Source: Streptomyces sp. TBY4
GTDB lineage: Bacteria; Actinomycetota; Actinomycetes; Streptomycetales; Streptomycetaceae
Assembly: GCF_024213195.1 (NCBI RefSeq)
Contig: NZ_JANAVF010000026.1
Location: forward strand, 1-64,000
DNA: 64,000 nt
Direction: 5' to 3'
Both the position numbers and the translations under genes were made by a program. Every line of letters starts with the position of its first letter. Position 1 is the first letter of the stretch. Of this stretch, positions 26,109 through 34,538 are shown in pieces. The notes below the pieces were generated by a model that had not been told where the DNA came from, ran no database searches, and saw nothing but the letters and a program-made list of their open reading frames with translations.

Positions 26109-26789
26109 GTGGAAGAGACCATCGGAGTCACGGAGACCGCGCCCATCCCCCTGCAGCGCAGTGAGCCGCTGCTGGACCATGCCGTGCGGTACACGGAAGA
26201 ACGGCACTGGGATGTCTTCGCCGGCACCTGGCTGGAGTCCTGCGAAGGGCGGGAACAGTGCTCGTGCGGCGCCGCGGAGTGCCCGGCACCCGGCGCGCAC
26301 GCGGCGGGGAAGGACTGGGCCTCGCAGGCCTCGGGGAGCGCCGTGCAGGTCAGGCGACTCTGGGGGAAGAACCCGAAGGCCGCCATCCTGCTGCCCACCG
26401 GCCGGACCTTCGACGCCCTCGACGTCCCGGACGCGGCCGGATTCCTGGCGCTGGCCCGGCTCCAGCGCATGCAGCGCACCCTCGGACCGGTCCTCGCCAA
26501 CCCGTCGGGCCGGATGCTGTTCCTCGTCCTGCCCGGCGCCGGGGCGAAGGTGCCCGACCTGCTGCGCAAGATCGGCTGGCAGCCGTCCCAACTCGACCTG
26601 GTCGCACGGGGCGAGGGCGAGTACGTGGCCGCGCCGCCGACCCGCATCGGCGGGCGCGGCAGCGTGCAGTGGGCGCAGCCCCCGACGGCCGCGAACCGGT
26701 GGCTGCCGGACGTGGAGGAGCTGATCGACGCCCTGGCCTACGCCTGCGGGCGCGAGGCGGCGGCGGAACGGGCCCGGCGCACACCGTGA
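26109..26789 (+). CDS. Bifunctional DNA primase/polymerase N-terminal-domain-like protein
   Basis: About 226 residues with the Prim-Pol N-terminal fold: DHAVRYTEERHWDVF, the cysteine cluster CSCGAAECPAPGAH (possible zinc site), RRLWGKNPKAAILLPTGRTFDALDVP and GEYVAAPPTRIGGRGSVQW. Streptomyces encode several such stand-alone chromosomal proteins near regulators; no helicase or replication gene is adjacent, so a replication role is doubtful. Acidic metal ligands typical of active Prim-Pol are not obvious beyond DALDVP. The start is uncertain: GTG 26109, with GTG 26085 and 26100 also in frame. It is divergent from the TPR regulator. Confidence 0.75.
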   Translation: MEETIGVTETAPIPLQRSEPLLDHAVRYTEERHWDVFAGTWLESCEGREQCSCGAAECPAPGAHAAGKDWASQASGSAVQVRRLWGKNPKAAILLPTGRTFDALDVPDAAGFLALARLQRMQRTLGPVLANPSGRMLFLVLPGAGAKVPDLLRKIGWQPSQLDLVARGEGEYVAAPPTRIGGRGSVQWAQPPTAANRWLPDVEELIDALAYACGREAAAERARRTP

Positions 26790-26934
26790 TCCGGGCCCGC
26801 CGGTCCAGCTCACCGGGCTCTGACCAGCGGAGATCTACGTGGGGAAACTCATGACATAAGTAACTGCTCAGCCTCTCCCCCTCCTCCTATGGTGAGAAAA
26901 GCAGGACACGGGGAACAGAACGAGAGGCAGGCGC

Positions 26935-27807
26935 ATGCCGGACCAGGGCGTTGCGACGGGCGGGACGGACGGAACGGGCGGCGGTGCGCGACCCGCGCCG
27001 TCCGCCGCACCCGCCGTGCGGGTAGAGGGTTTGTGGAAGCGGTTCGGCGAGCAGGTGGCCGTGTCCGGGATCGATCTGGAGCTGCCCGCCGGGCAGTTCG
27101 TGGGACTGGTCGGGCCGAACGGCGCGGGCAAGACGACGACGCTGTCGATGGTGACCGGGCTGCTGCGCCCGGACATGGGCCGGGTGATCGTCGCCGGGCA
27201 CGACGTGTGGGCGGACCCGGTGCAGGTGAAGTCCCGGATCGGCGTACTGCCGGAGGGGCTGCGGCTCTTCGAGCGGCTCTCCGGGCGGGAACTGCTCGGC
27301 TACATGGGCCGGCTGCGGGGGCTGCCGGGCAAGGAGACGGACAGCCGGGCCACCCAGCTGCTGGACATCCTCGACCTGGCCGGTTCGCAGCACAAGCTGA
27401 TCGTCGACTACTCGACGGGCATGCGGAAGAAGATCGGCCTGGCGGCCGCGCTGCTCCACAACCCCGAAGTGCTCTTCCTGGACGAGCCGTTCGAGGGGGT
27501 GGACCCGGTGTCCGCGCAGACCATCCGCGGAGTGCTGGAACGTTACACCTCCTCCGGGGCCACGGTCGTCTTCTCCTCCCACGTCATGGAGCTCGTCGAG
27601 TCGCTGTGCGACTGGGTGGCCGTCATGGCCGCCGGCCGGATCCGGGCCGCGGGCACGCTGGCCGAGGTACGGGGCGACGCGCCCTCGCTGCAGGCCGCGT
27701 TCCTGGAGCTGGTCGGTGCGCAGGGCCGGGCCACGGGCGAGTCCCTGGACTGGCTCGGCGGCGGGGCCGCGGGCAACGGGGCGGGCAGCGGGGCGGGCGT
27801 CCGATGA
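26935..27807 (+). CDS. ABC transporter ATP-binding protein
   Basis: A 290-residue ATPase. Walker A is GPNGAGKTT, the Q-loop region GVLPEGLRLF, the signature YSTGMRKKIGLA, Walker B LFLDEPFEGVD and the H-loop SSHVMEL. The first 25 residues and the Gly/Ala-rich last 30 are outside the domain. It overlaps the permease gene by 4 bp (ATGA), forming a two-gene exporter of the CcmA/ABC-2 style. The substrate is unknown. The ATG has GAGAGGCAGGC upstream. Confidence 0.93.
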   Translation: MPDQGVATGGTDGTGGGARPAPSAAPAVRVEGLWKRFGEQVAVSGIDLELPAGQFVGLVGPNGAGKTTTLSMVTGLLRPDMGRVIVAGHDVWADPVQVKSRIGVLPEGLRLFERLSGRELLGYMGRLRGLPGKETDSRATQLLDILDLAGSQHKLIVDYSTGMRKKIGLAAALLHNPEVLFLDEPFEGVDPVSAQTIRGVLERYTSSGATVVFSSHVMELVESLCDWVAVMAAGRIRAAGTLAEVRGDAPSLQAAFLELVGAQGRATGESLDWLGGGAAGNGAGSGAGVR

Positions 27808-29453
27808 GCACCTCCGCCGCTCCCGCGGCGCCGGCCGCACCGGCCACGCTCGCCGCACCCGCCGCGTCCGCCGGCATCACCCCGGTCTTCATCCGGCTCA
27901 AGCTGTCGCTCCTGCGCAACGGCCTCAAGGGCTCCCCGGCGCGCAAGGCCGCCTACTTCGGCGCCCTCGCCTTCGCGCTCTTCGTCGCCTTCCTCGCCGT
28001 GCTCGGCCTCATCGCGCTGCGCGGCAACGCGCAGGCCGGCACGGTCGTCGCCCTGCTGGCGGCGATCATGGCCCTCTGCTGGGCCTTCGTCCCGCTGTTC
28101 TTCGCCACCGGCGACGAGACGCTCGACCCGAGCCGGCTGGTCATGCTGCCGCTGCGCCCGCGTCCGCTCATCCAGGCCCTGCTGGCCTCCTCGCTCATCG
28201 GCATCGGGCCGCTGTTCACGCTCTGCCTGGCCGTCGGCTCCGTGATCGCCGTCGCACGGGGCGCCGCGGGCCTGGTGGCCGCCGTCCTGGCCGTACCGCT
28301 GCTGCTCGTCGGCTGCGTGACGCTGGCCCGGGCGGTCGCGACCGCCAACGTACGGCTCCTGACCAGCCGCAAGGGGCGCGACCTCGCGCTGCTCAGCGGC
28401 CTGCTGATCGCGATCGGCGCGCAGGTGGCGAACCTCGCCATCGCGCGGCTGGCCGAACCGGGCGGCCTGGACCGGCTGGAGCCGGCCGGGGCGGTCCTGC
28501 GCTGGCTGCCGCCCGCGACGGCCGTCGGGATGGTGGACTCCGCGAGCGAGGGTTCGTACGGGATCGCGGCAGCCCAGCTCCTCATCACGGTCGCGGCCCT
28601 CGGGCTGCTGCTCTGGTACTGGGAGCGCGGCCTGACCAAGCTGATGGTCACCCCGGACGGTTCGACGATCGTGGCCGCCAAGGACCACAAGAAGAAGCCG
28701 GCCGGCGGCGGCCGGTCGCTCCTGCCGGACAACCGTACGGGCGCGGCCGCCCAGCGCTCGCTGCGCTACATGGTGCGCGATCCGAAGACGAAGTCGGCGT
28801 CGGTGTCGGCCCTGGCGCTCGGTCTGATCATCCCGGTCGTCAACGCCGTCCAGGGGGGCGGCTCGGTGTACCTGGCCTGCTTCGCCTCGGGCATGCTCGG
28901 CCTCCAGATGTACAACCAGTTCGGGCAGGACACCTCGGCGTTCTGGATGGTCGCGCAGACCATCTCCAGCACCCGGGACGCGTACGTGGAGCTGCGCGCC
29001 CGCGCCCTGGCCCTCGCGCTGGTCACCGTGCCCTTCACCGTGCTGGTCGCGGCGGTCACCGCCGGGCTGGTCGGCAACTGGTCCGGTCTGCCCGCCGGCT
29101 TGGGCCTGGCCCTGGCCCTGCTCGGCTCGATGCTGTGCACGGGAGCCCTGTCGTCCGCCTACTTCGCGTACTCGATCCCGACCGACGGCGCCTTCAAGAA
29201 CGTCGCCCCGGGCCAGGGCGCCCTGGCGTGGACGAGCCTCCTCCTCGGCATGCTCGCCTCGGCACTGATCAGCTCTCCGCTGATCGCCCTGGCCATCTAT
29301 TTCAGCGCCACGGACCAGCAGTCCGCGGCCTGGATCCTGCTCCCGCTGGGCGTGGCCTGGGGCACGCTGGCCACCTGGGCCGGCCTGCGCATCGCGGCAC
29401 CGGCGGTGGCGCGCAAGCTCCCCGAGATCCTGCTGGCGGTCAGCAAGGGCTGA
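27804..29453 (+). CDS. ABC transporter permease, ABC-2-like
   Basis: A 549-residue integral membrane protein with about 12 hydrophobic segments, among them AAYFGALAFALFVAFLAVLGLIAL (residues 50-73) and SLIGIGPLFTLCLAVGSVIAVA (130-151). A cytoplasmic linker VAAKDHKKKPAGGGRS lies near 290. Its start overlaps the ATPase gene stop, so it forms the membrane part of the exporter. A perfect 21-bp hairpin 22 bp after the stop ends the operon. Function: export of an unidentified compound. Confidence 0.9.
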   Translation: MSTSAAPAAPAAPATLAAPAASAGITPVFIRLKLSLLRNGLKGSPARKAAYFGALAFALFVAFLAVLGLIALRGNAQAGTVVALLAAIMALCWAFVPLFFATGDETLDPSRLVMLPLRPRPLIQALLASSLIGIGPLFTLCLAVGSVIAVARGAAGLVAAVLAVPLLLVGCVTLARAVATANVRLLTSRKGRDLALLSGLLIAIGAQVANLAIARLAEPGGLDRLEPAGAVLRWLPPATAVGMVDSASEGSYGIAAAQLLITVAALGLLLWYWERGLTKLMVTPDGSTIVAAKDHKKKPAGGGRSLLPDNRTGAAAQRSLRYMVRDPKTKSASVSALALGLIIPVVNAVQGGGSVYLACFASGMLGLQMYNQFGQDTSAFWMVAQTISSTRDAYVELRARALALALVTVPFTVLVAAVTAGLVGNWSGLPAGLGLALALLGSMLCTGALSSAYFAYSIPTDGAFKNVAPGQGALAWTSLLLGMLASALISSPLIALAIYFSATDQQSAAWILLPLGVAWGTLATWAGLRIAAPAVARKLPEILLAVSKG

Positions 29454-29475
29454 CCGGCGGGGCCTTCGCAGCGAA

Positions 29476-29520
29476 AAGCCCCCGGGTGCCGCCTCGTGAC
29501 GAGGCGGCACCCGGGGGCTT
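29476..29520 (+). terminator. Strong intrinsic terminator, 21-bp perfect stem
   Basis: Arms at 29476-29496 and 29500-29520 are perfectly complementary with a 3-nt TGA loop, directly after the ABC exporter operon. It is one of the longest perfect hairpins in the window. Confidence 0.9.
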
Positions 29521-29725
29521 CGCGCTGTCGTGCCGCCGGTCACCCGTCGGCCCGGCCGAGGCGGACGAGCATCTTGCCGGTGTTGCCCCGTGACGGCCCC
29601 CGCAGCGGCGTCAGTCGGCCCGGCCGGCCCCAGTCGGGCTCACCGCCCCGCCCGGGCCCACAGCGGCCCCAGTCCGGCTCACCGTGCCCCGCGAGCCCCA
29701 CCCCGCCCCCGCCCGGCCCCGCCCC

Positions 29726-30658
29726 TCACGCCGAGGCCTTGATTCCCTCCAGGAACGGCTCCACCGCGGCCCGCCACGCCGCCGGGTGGTCGTAGTGGAG
29801 GTAGTGGCCGGCGTCCGGGATCTCCGCGTACTGGCCGGCCGGGAGGACGCGGACCATCTCCTGGGCCTCCGCGCGGCCCAGCTCGCCGTCCAGGCCGCGC
29901 ACGACCAGCGTCGGGCAGCGGACCTGGGCGAGTTCCTCCCAGTGCGCGTCGTGCACCCACGTCTCGCGCGCGCTCAGCATCTGGCGGCGCGAGAACAGCG
30001 GGCGCCAGCCGTCGGCTGCCTCGTGCATCACCTCGGCGAAGAACTCGCCCCGGCCCGGGTCCGGGCGCTCCACCCGCGGATCGTCCTCGCCGAACCAGCG
30101 GCGCGCGGCGTCCTGGGTGGGGAACGGCAGCGGCCAGTGCCGGAACCATTCCTCCCACTCCTGCTGCGAGGCCTCCCCCAGCGCGGACGCCCGCATGTCG
30201 CAGATGACCAGGGCCGCTACGAGGTCGGGGCGGCGGGCCGCCAGCTGCCAGGCGGTGAGGGCGCCCATGGAATGGCCGATCAGCGTCACCGGTGCGAGGC
30301 CGAGCTGCTCGACGGCCGCTTCGGCGTCGGCCACGAAGGCCTCGCGGCCGTAGGCGACGGAGCTGCCGGGGCCGGTGGTCGCAGGGCGTTCGCTCTGGCC
30401 GTGGCCGCGCTGGTCGAGGGCCACGACGCGGCGGCTCGCCCCGAGCCAGCGGGCGGTGCCCGCCCAGTGGAAGGCGCGGCCCATCAGGCCGTGTAGTAAG
30501 AGGGCCGCGGGCTCACCCGACGGCGGCAGCTGCGCCGAATCCGATGCCGAATCCGATGCCGGCTCCGGATCGGACGCCGGCTCCGCGGCCGCTGCGCGGA
30601 ACTCCCAGGCCGCCAGGCGTACGCCGTCGGCCCCCGTCACATCGAGGCGTCGTACCAC
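29726..30658 (-). CDS. Alpha/beta hydrolase with a TTA codon
   Basis: About 310 residues. The hydrolase core has the oxyanion segment LLLHGLMG, DQRGHGQSERP, the nucleophile elbow GHSMGA (Ser) and a C-terminal DAGHYLHYDHP (His). A Ser/Asp/Pro-rich insertion (about 25-48) precedes the core. GTG 30658 is chosen because GAAGGGGG lies upstream; the frame stays open to 30940 without hydrolase-like sequence. Codon 54 is TTA (30499-30497), followed by the rare CTA, so translation should depend on the bldA leucyl-tRNA and be late or development-linked. The substrate is unknown. Confidence 0.87.
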   Translation of the reverse strand: MVRRLDVTGADGVRLAAWEFRAAAAEPASDPEPASDSASDSAQLPPSGEPAALLLHGLMGRAFHWAGTARWLGASRRVVALDQRGHGQSERPATTGPGSSVAYGREAFVADAEAAVEQLGLAPVTLIGHSMGALTAWQLAARRPDLVAALVICDMRASALGEASQQEWEEWFRHWPLPFPTQDAARRWFGEDDPRVERPDPGRGEFFAEVMHEAADGWRPLFSRRQMLSARETWVHDAHWEELAQVRCPTLVVRGLDGELGRAEAQEMVRVLPAGQYAEIPDAGHYLHYDHPAAWRAAVEPFLEGIKASA

Positions 30659-31062
30659 CGCAGATGCACCCCCTTCGCTCCCGGCCACAGTATCGAACCC
30701 GTATTCGAAAACGGGGTTCTCGCCTACAACACCGCTCTTTCGAGTGACCTTGCTCAAGGATTGACCGCCGCTGCCGATGGAGATCCTTTCAACAGGGAGG
30801 CGGGCCGCTCGGGGAAGACGGTCCGAAGGGGTGACCTTGAGAGCTCGGGGCTCCAGGTCGAACAGGGGAGGACTGGTCCCGGCGCCGCAAGGCGCCGGGA
30901 CCATCCATACAGATCCGCACCGGTCCACATCGACCGACACCAGCCGGTTTCGCTCGCACTGGCGACCCGATCGAACGCCTGTACGTCAGCCCGCCGGATA
31001 CCGCCTGCCCGCCGGCCGGCAGTACGCCCGCCGTACGCTCAGCCGCCCGTCAGCGCCCCCCG
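30659..31062. other. Intergenic region, 404 bp
   Basis: This gap lies between the hydrolase start and the dmdR1 stop. It holds the hairpin at 30875-30902 and otherwise no convincing gene, only GC-rich open frames. The hydrolase promoter must lie in the lower half. Confidence 0.5.
30875..30902 (-). terminator. Hairpin with GNRA-type loop, probable dmdR1 terminator
   Basis: Perfect 12-bp arms GGTCCCGGCGCC and GGCGCCGGGACC enclose GCAA (TTGC on the transcribed minus strand), 160 bp past the dmdR1 stop. Confidence 0.6.
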
Positions 31063-31755
31063 TCAGCGCTTCGCCACGAACACGTGGGAGGCGATGTCCG
31101 CCTCCAGCTCCGCGGCCTCGCCCCCGCTGCCGACCAGCACACCGCCCGGCGACTCGGTCACGCTGACCACCGAGCCGGGCTGCACGCCCGCCCGCCGCAG
31201 TGTGTACATCAGCTGCGCGTCCGTCTGGATCGGCTCACCGATCCGGCGGATCACCACGGTCTTGCCGTCCACGCCCGGGTCCAGCTCCGCCAGGCTGACC
31301 ATGCCCTCCTCCAGGAAGGGGTCGGCCTCCGCCTTCTCGCCCAGTTCCTCGAGCCCCGGGATCGGGTTCCCGTACGGCGACTCGGTCGGGTGGCGCAGCA
31401 GCTCCAGCACCCGCCGCTCCACCGCCTCGCTCATCACGTGCTCCCAGCGGCAGGCCTCGGCGTGCACCTGCTCCCACTCCAGGCCGATGACGTCGACGAG
31501 CAGACACTCCGCGAGGCGGTGCTTGCGCATCACCCGCGTCGCCAGCCGGCGCCCCTCCTCCGTCAGTTCCAGGTGCCGGTCACTGGCGACGGCCACCAGG
31601 CCGTCGCGCTCCATCCGCGCCACCGTCTGACTCACCGTCGGGCCGCTCTGGTCGAGCCGCTCGGCGATACGGGCGCGCATGGGGACCACGCCTTCCTCTT
31701 CCAGTTCGAGGATGGTGCGGAGGTACATCTCCGTGGTATCGATCAGTCCGGACAT
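31063..31755 (-). CDS. dmdR1: Iron-dependent DtxR-family repressor
   Basis: A 230-residue DtxR/IdeR homologue that binds DNA when loaded with ferrous iron and represses siderophore and iron-uptake genes. An N-terminal winged helix (MSGLIDTTEMYLRTILELEEEG, DQSGPTVSQTVARMERDGL) is followed by a dimerisation/metal domain (RHRLAECLLVDVIGLEW, EACRWEHVMSEAVE, with Cys, Glu and His ligands) and an SH3-like tail (VSVTESPGGVLVGSGGEAAEL). The sequence matches Streptomyces DmdR1 as I recall it, and the divergent nagS neighbour agrees. GAGGGG lies before ATG 31755. A long antisense frame covers the whole gene. Confidence 0.93.
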   Translation of the reverse strand: MSGLIDTTEMYLRTILELEEEGVVPMRARIAERLDQSGPTVSQTVARMERDGLVAVASDRHLELTEEGRRLATRVMRKHRLAECLLVDVIGLEWEQVHAEACRWEHVMSEAVERRVLELLRHPTESPYGNPIPGLEELGEKAEADPFLEEGMVSLAELDPGVDGKTVVIRRIGEPIQTDAQLMYTLRRAGVQPGSVVSVTESPGGVLVGSGGEAAELEADIASHVFVAKR

Positions 31756-31800
31756 TCGTGCCCCTCGGATTGCGTGCGCTGGCCCTGCCCCCAATTCTGA
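31084..31800 (+). CDS. Possible adm-like antiparallel ORF over dmdR1
   Basis: An uninterrupted 238-codon frame lies opposite the full length of dmdR1. In S. coelicolor an antiparallel gene (adm) over dmdR1 has been reported to make a protein that affects antibiotic production. The translation here is His/Arg/Leu-rich and looks like the usual shadow frame of a GC-rich gene, so I list it only because of that precedent. No good ribosome site is seen. Confidence 0.25.
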   Translation: MGGDVRLQLRGLAPAADQHTARRLGHADHRAGLHARPPQCVHQLRVRLDRLTDPADHHGLAVHARVQLRQADHALLQEGVGLRLLAQFLEPRDRVPVRRLGRVAQQLQHPPLHRLAHHVLPAAGLGVHLLPLQADDVDEQTLREAVLAHHPRRQPAPLLRQFQVPVTGDGHQAVALHPRHRLTHRRAALVEPLGDTGAHGDHAFLFQFEDGAEVHLRGIDQSGHSCPSDCVRWPCPQF

Positions 31801-31946
31801 CCCATCACGCCGACAACCGTCCCGTGTAGGACGTCAAGGGCCGTTCCGGAATGCCCCGGAACACTTCCCCGGACCGCTCGGGCGCCTCTCATTACGCCCC
31901 CCACCGGGCCTTTCGCCCCTTGGATCTACGTCCGTATTGACACGCC

Positions 31947-31962
31947 CTTGGTCCAGACCGCA
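31947..31962. promoter_or_regulatory. DasR-responsive element (dre)-like site
   Basis: CTTGGTCCAGACCGCA matches the dre consensus core TGGTCTAGACCA at 10 of 12 positions. It lies 61 bp before the nagS start and just downstream of TTGACA at 31937, where a bound repressor would block a promoter. Confidence 0.55.
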
Positions 31963-32023
31963 CGGTGAGCGGCGGACACGGACGACAACCTCACCCACTC
32001 CCACCCCGGAAGGCCTTCGGCGT

Positions 32024-32779
32024 ATGAGCGAGAGCAAGCTGGCCGGTCAGTTCTTCGATGCCGCGATCGGGCTGCTGGAGCGGGTGCGGGACGAGGAGTC
32101 CGGCCGCATCAACGAGGCCGGGACCGTCATCGCGGAGGCCGTGGCCGCCGGGAACAAGCTCTTCGCCTTCGGCGCCGGGCACTCCTCCCTGCCCGCCCAG
32201 GACGTGGTCTACCGGGCCGGCGGACTCGCCCTGATGAACTTCCTCGCCGTCCCCGGCACCGCCGGCATCGACGTCATGCCCGCCACCCTCGGCAGCGCCC
32301 TGGAGCGCGTCGACGGCCTCGCCGGGGCGGTCCTGGACAGCAGCCCGGCCTCCGACGGCGACGTCCTCGTGATCATCTCGCTCTCCGGGCGCAACGCGCT
32401 GCCGGTGGAGATGGCCATGAACGCCCGCGCGATCGGCCTCAAGGTCATCGGCGTCACCTCGGTGGCCTACGCGACCGGCACCAAGTCCCGCCACGTCTCC
32501 GGCACCTTCCTCAAGGACCACTGCGACATCGTCCTCGACAGCAAGATCGCGGTCGGCGACGCCGAGCTCACCCACGAGGGCATCGAAGCCCCCTTCGCCC
32601 CCGCCTCCACCGTCGTGACCAGCGCGATCATGCAGGCGGTCATGGCCGCCGCGGCCGGCGAGCTCGTCGCCCGCGGGGTGGAGCCGCCGCTCCTGCGCTC
32701 CGGCAACGTGGACGGCGGCCACGAGTGGAACGGCCGCGTCATGCAGGAGTACGGCGACCGCATCTTCTTCCGCCACTAG
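32024..32779 (+). CDS. nagS: SIS-domain sugar-phosphate protein, NagS/SCO4393-like
   Basis: A 251-residue sugar isomerase-fold protein. The phosphosugar-binding blocks are KLFAFGAGHSSLPAQDVVYRAGG and VLVIISLSGRNALPVEMAM, and SGNVDGGHEWNGRVMQEYGDRIFF is near the C-terminus. It corresponds to S. coelicolor SCO4393, which I recall as the enzyme that turns N-acetylglucosamine-6-phosphate into a toxic dehydrated product and underlies GlcNAc sensitivity. The DasR-like site upstream fits aminosugar control, and the divergent dmdR1 gene fits the known locus. GGAAGG precedes the ATG. Confidence 0.88.
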   Translation: MSESKLAGQFFDAAIGLLERVRDEESGRINEAGTVIAEAVAAGNKLFAFGAGHSSLPAQDVVYRAGGLALMNFLAVPGTAGIDVMPATLGSALERVDGLAGAVLDSSPASDGDVLVIISLSGRNALPVEMAMNARAIGLKVIGVTSVAYATGTKSRHVSGTFLKDHCDIVLDSKIAVGDAELTHEGIEAPFAPASTVVTSAIMQAVMAAAAGELVARGVEPPLLRSGNVDGGHEWNGRVMQEYGDRIFFRH

Positions 32780-32814
32780 CCGCGCCCGCGGCGCCGCGGG
32801 TGCGCCGGGTGACC

Positions 32815-34137
32815 TCACCGCCCCGCCAGGTCCAGGTCCGCCGCGACACGGGCCGCCACCTCCTCCGCGTACGCCGCGTCCGCGCGCTCGAAGGCGGGCC
32901 TGGACGGCCCCCGCAGGAAGGTCAGCGTCCCCAGGCTCCGGCCCCGGCTGCGCAGGACCGTGCACAGGGCGTGCGCCGCGCCCTCGGGCCAGCGCCGGGA
33001 GCCCGCCCACGCGGCGTCGGCCTGCCCGCGCGGCGCGCTGGTCCGCACCGACCCGGCCCGGTCCAGCGCCTGCAGCGCCGGGTGGCCCGCCCCGTAGCGC
33101 ACGGGGATCGCCCCGGGCTCCGGCAGCCCCGGCAGGCCGGGCGGGGACGCCGCCCAGCGCAGCAGCCGCGCGGGCGCGGGCTCCCGTACGGGTTCCCGTA
33201 GCGGCTCCAGTACGTCGACCAGCGCGTGCTCGGCGAAGCCCGCCAGGGCGAACTCCAGCCGCACCGCCGCCGCCTCCGCGGGGTCCTCGCACTCGGCGGC
33301 GGCCCGCCCGGCCCGGTACAGCTGATGGGACCGGAAGCGCAGCTGCGCCGTGTCCAGCTGCGCCTGCCGGGCCTCGGTGACGTCCTGGAACAGCAGCGCG
33401 ACCCCGAGCGGTACGGGTTCCTCCGCGAGCGGCGACGCGAGGCGCAGGAACCCGCACCGCCAGCACCGCCGCCGCACGCCCTCGGGGCCCCGTACGGACA
33501 CCCACAGCTCCGCGGGGGCCGGGGGCGCCCCCTCGGCCAGCACGTGCTGCAGGGCCCCCTCCAGCTCCTCCACCCCCTGCGCCAGCAGCTCCCCCAGGGG
33601 CCGCCCGAGCAGCACGGTGCGGCCGGAGCCGAAGGCGCGGGCGGCATGGGCGTTGACCACGGCTGGCCGCAGATCCACATCCACGAGCACGACCCCCCAG
33701 GAGGCGTCCTCCATCAACGCCTCGCTCAGGGCGATGGACCGCTCCAGGTCGATCTGCGCGTGCACCTCGCTGAAGGCGCAGTACACCCCGGCCGGCTTCC
33801 CGCCGGCGCCCGGCACCCCCGCGGACTGGGTCCGCACGAGCACCCGCCCGCCGTCCTTGGTCAGCAGCGCGAACTCGTGCACCTGCCGCCCCGGCACCTC
33901 CTGGGCGGCCATGAGTCTGTCCTGCACGTCCTGCGCGTCGGCGGCCCGCACGGCCCACCCCGCGAACCCCTTGCGCCCCACGGCCTCCCCCGCCGACCAC
34001 CCCAGGATCCGCTCGGCCTCACGGTTCCAGTGGGTGATCACGCCGTCGGCATCGAACGCGCACAAGGCCGCGTCCATCCCGTCCAGCAGCGCTGCGAGCA
34101 GATCGTCGGCGGTGTCGTTACGTCCGAATGCAGTCAC
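32815..34137 (-). CDS. Two-PAS-domain sensor-like protein
   Basis: About 440 residues, soluble. PAS domain 1 spans about 15-130 (LDGMDAALCAFDADGVITHWN, ILGWSAGEAVGRKG, FALLTKDGGRVLVRTQ). PAS domain 2 spans about 140-265 (ALMEDASWGVVLVDVDLRPAVVNAHAARAFG, QDVTEARQAQ). A GAF-like C-terminal region covers about 275-440. No kinase, phosphatase (PP2C) or GGDEF output domain is present, so the protein resembles truncated RsbU-type sensors lacking the phosphatase. GTG 34137 is preferred; the frame also extends to 34170. It is convergent with nagS. Confidence 0.8.
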   Translation of the reverse strand: MTAFGRNDTADDLLAALLDGMDAALCAFDADGVITHWNREAERILGWSAGEAVGRKGFAGWAVRAADAQDVQDRLMAAQEVPGRQVHEFALLTKDGGRVLVRTQSAGVPGAGGKPAGVYCAFSEVHAQIDLERSIALSEALMEDASWGVVLVDVDLRPAVVNAHAARAFGSGRTVLLGRPLGELLAQGVEELEGALQHVLAEGAPPAPAELWVSVRGPEGVRRRCWRCGFLRLASPLAEEPVPLGVALLFQDVTEARQAQLDTAQLRFRSHQLYRAGRAAAECEDPAEAAAVRLEFALAGFAEHALVDVLEPLREPVREPAPARLLRWAASPPGLPGLPEPGAIPVRYGAGHPALQALDRAGSVRTSAPRGQADAAWAGSRRWPEGAAHALCTVLRSRGRSLGTLTFLRGPSRPAFERADAAYAEEVAARVAADLDLAGR

Positions 34138-34296
34138 CTGGGCCCCTGCAGGTGTTCGCGTGTGCGGCACGTCACAGCATTGAACTCGAACGTGACGCAG
34201 CCCACACCGGTTTCTGTGGATTGGGGCAAGAAATCCGTCAGGAGCCGGTCAGGAAGACGATCGCGGATGTCGCCTCCCCCGGCCGTAAATAAACGG

Positions 34297-34325
34297 TTGT
34301 GGGGGCGGGGGGACGTGCCTAGGCT
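34297..34325 (+). promoter_or_regulatory. Predicted sigma-70-type promoter for a short transcript
   Basis: TTGTGG (34297) and TAGGCT (34320) with a 17-bp spacer, followed by a predicted start near 34332 and the GGGAGG ribosome site of the 12-codon ORF at 34342. Confidence 0.4.
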
Positions 34326-34358
34326 CTGTCTCACACGAGAAGGGAGGTGGTTGCCGCA

Positions 34359-34397
34359 ATGTACGGAAACCGGACGCGTGAGGTGGCTGCGGGCTAA
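34359..34397 (+). CDS. 12-codon small ORF (leader-peptide-like)
   Basis: ATG to TAA encodes MYGNRTREVAAG, with GGGAGG 11 nt upstream and a plausible promoter before it. It is far shorter than a normal gene and I know no homologue. It is followed by the structured RNA at 34469-34538, in the arrangement of an attenuator leader, yet no plus-strand gene lies behind it: the next gene, pdxH, is on the other strand. It may be the coding part of a small stand-alone RNA, or chance. Confidence 0.35.
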   Translation: MYGNRTREVAAG

Positions 34398-34468
34398 AGC
34401 GCCCGTTGTCGCACGCACCCAGTGCGGTGCCCGGCGGAGTCGCCGGCGCCAATCCCAAGCAGTCACCC

Positions 34469-34538
34469 GACCCGCGGGCTCGCCGGTACGTCCGGCCGGC
34501 TTCCCCCACTGCAGGGGGGAAACCCGAGCCCGCGGGTC
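34469..34538. ncRNA. Branched RNA hairpin, terminator-like, pdxH side
   Basis: Perfect 14-bp outer arms (34469-34482 and 34525-34538) enclose two inner hairpins: CCGG-TACGT-CCGG (34483-34495) and TTCCCCC...GGGGGAA (34501-34521). On the plus strand TTTT follows at 34546. It lies 26 bp beyond the pdxH stop and can terminate both that gene and the short plus-strand transcript. Confidence 0.5.

Noticed and set aside
34249..34509. An 86-codon minus-strand frame in the gap beside pdxH
   Set aside because: Pro/Arg-rich composition, no ribosome site, and it overlaps the structured RNA.
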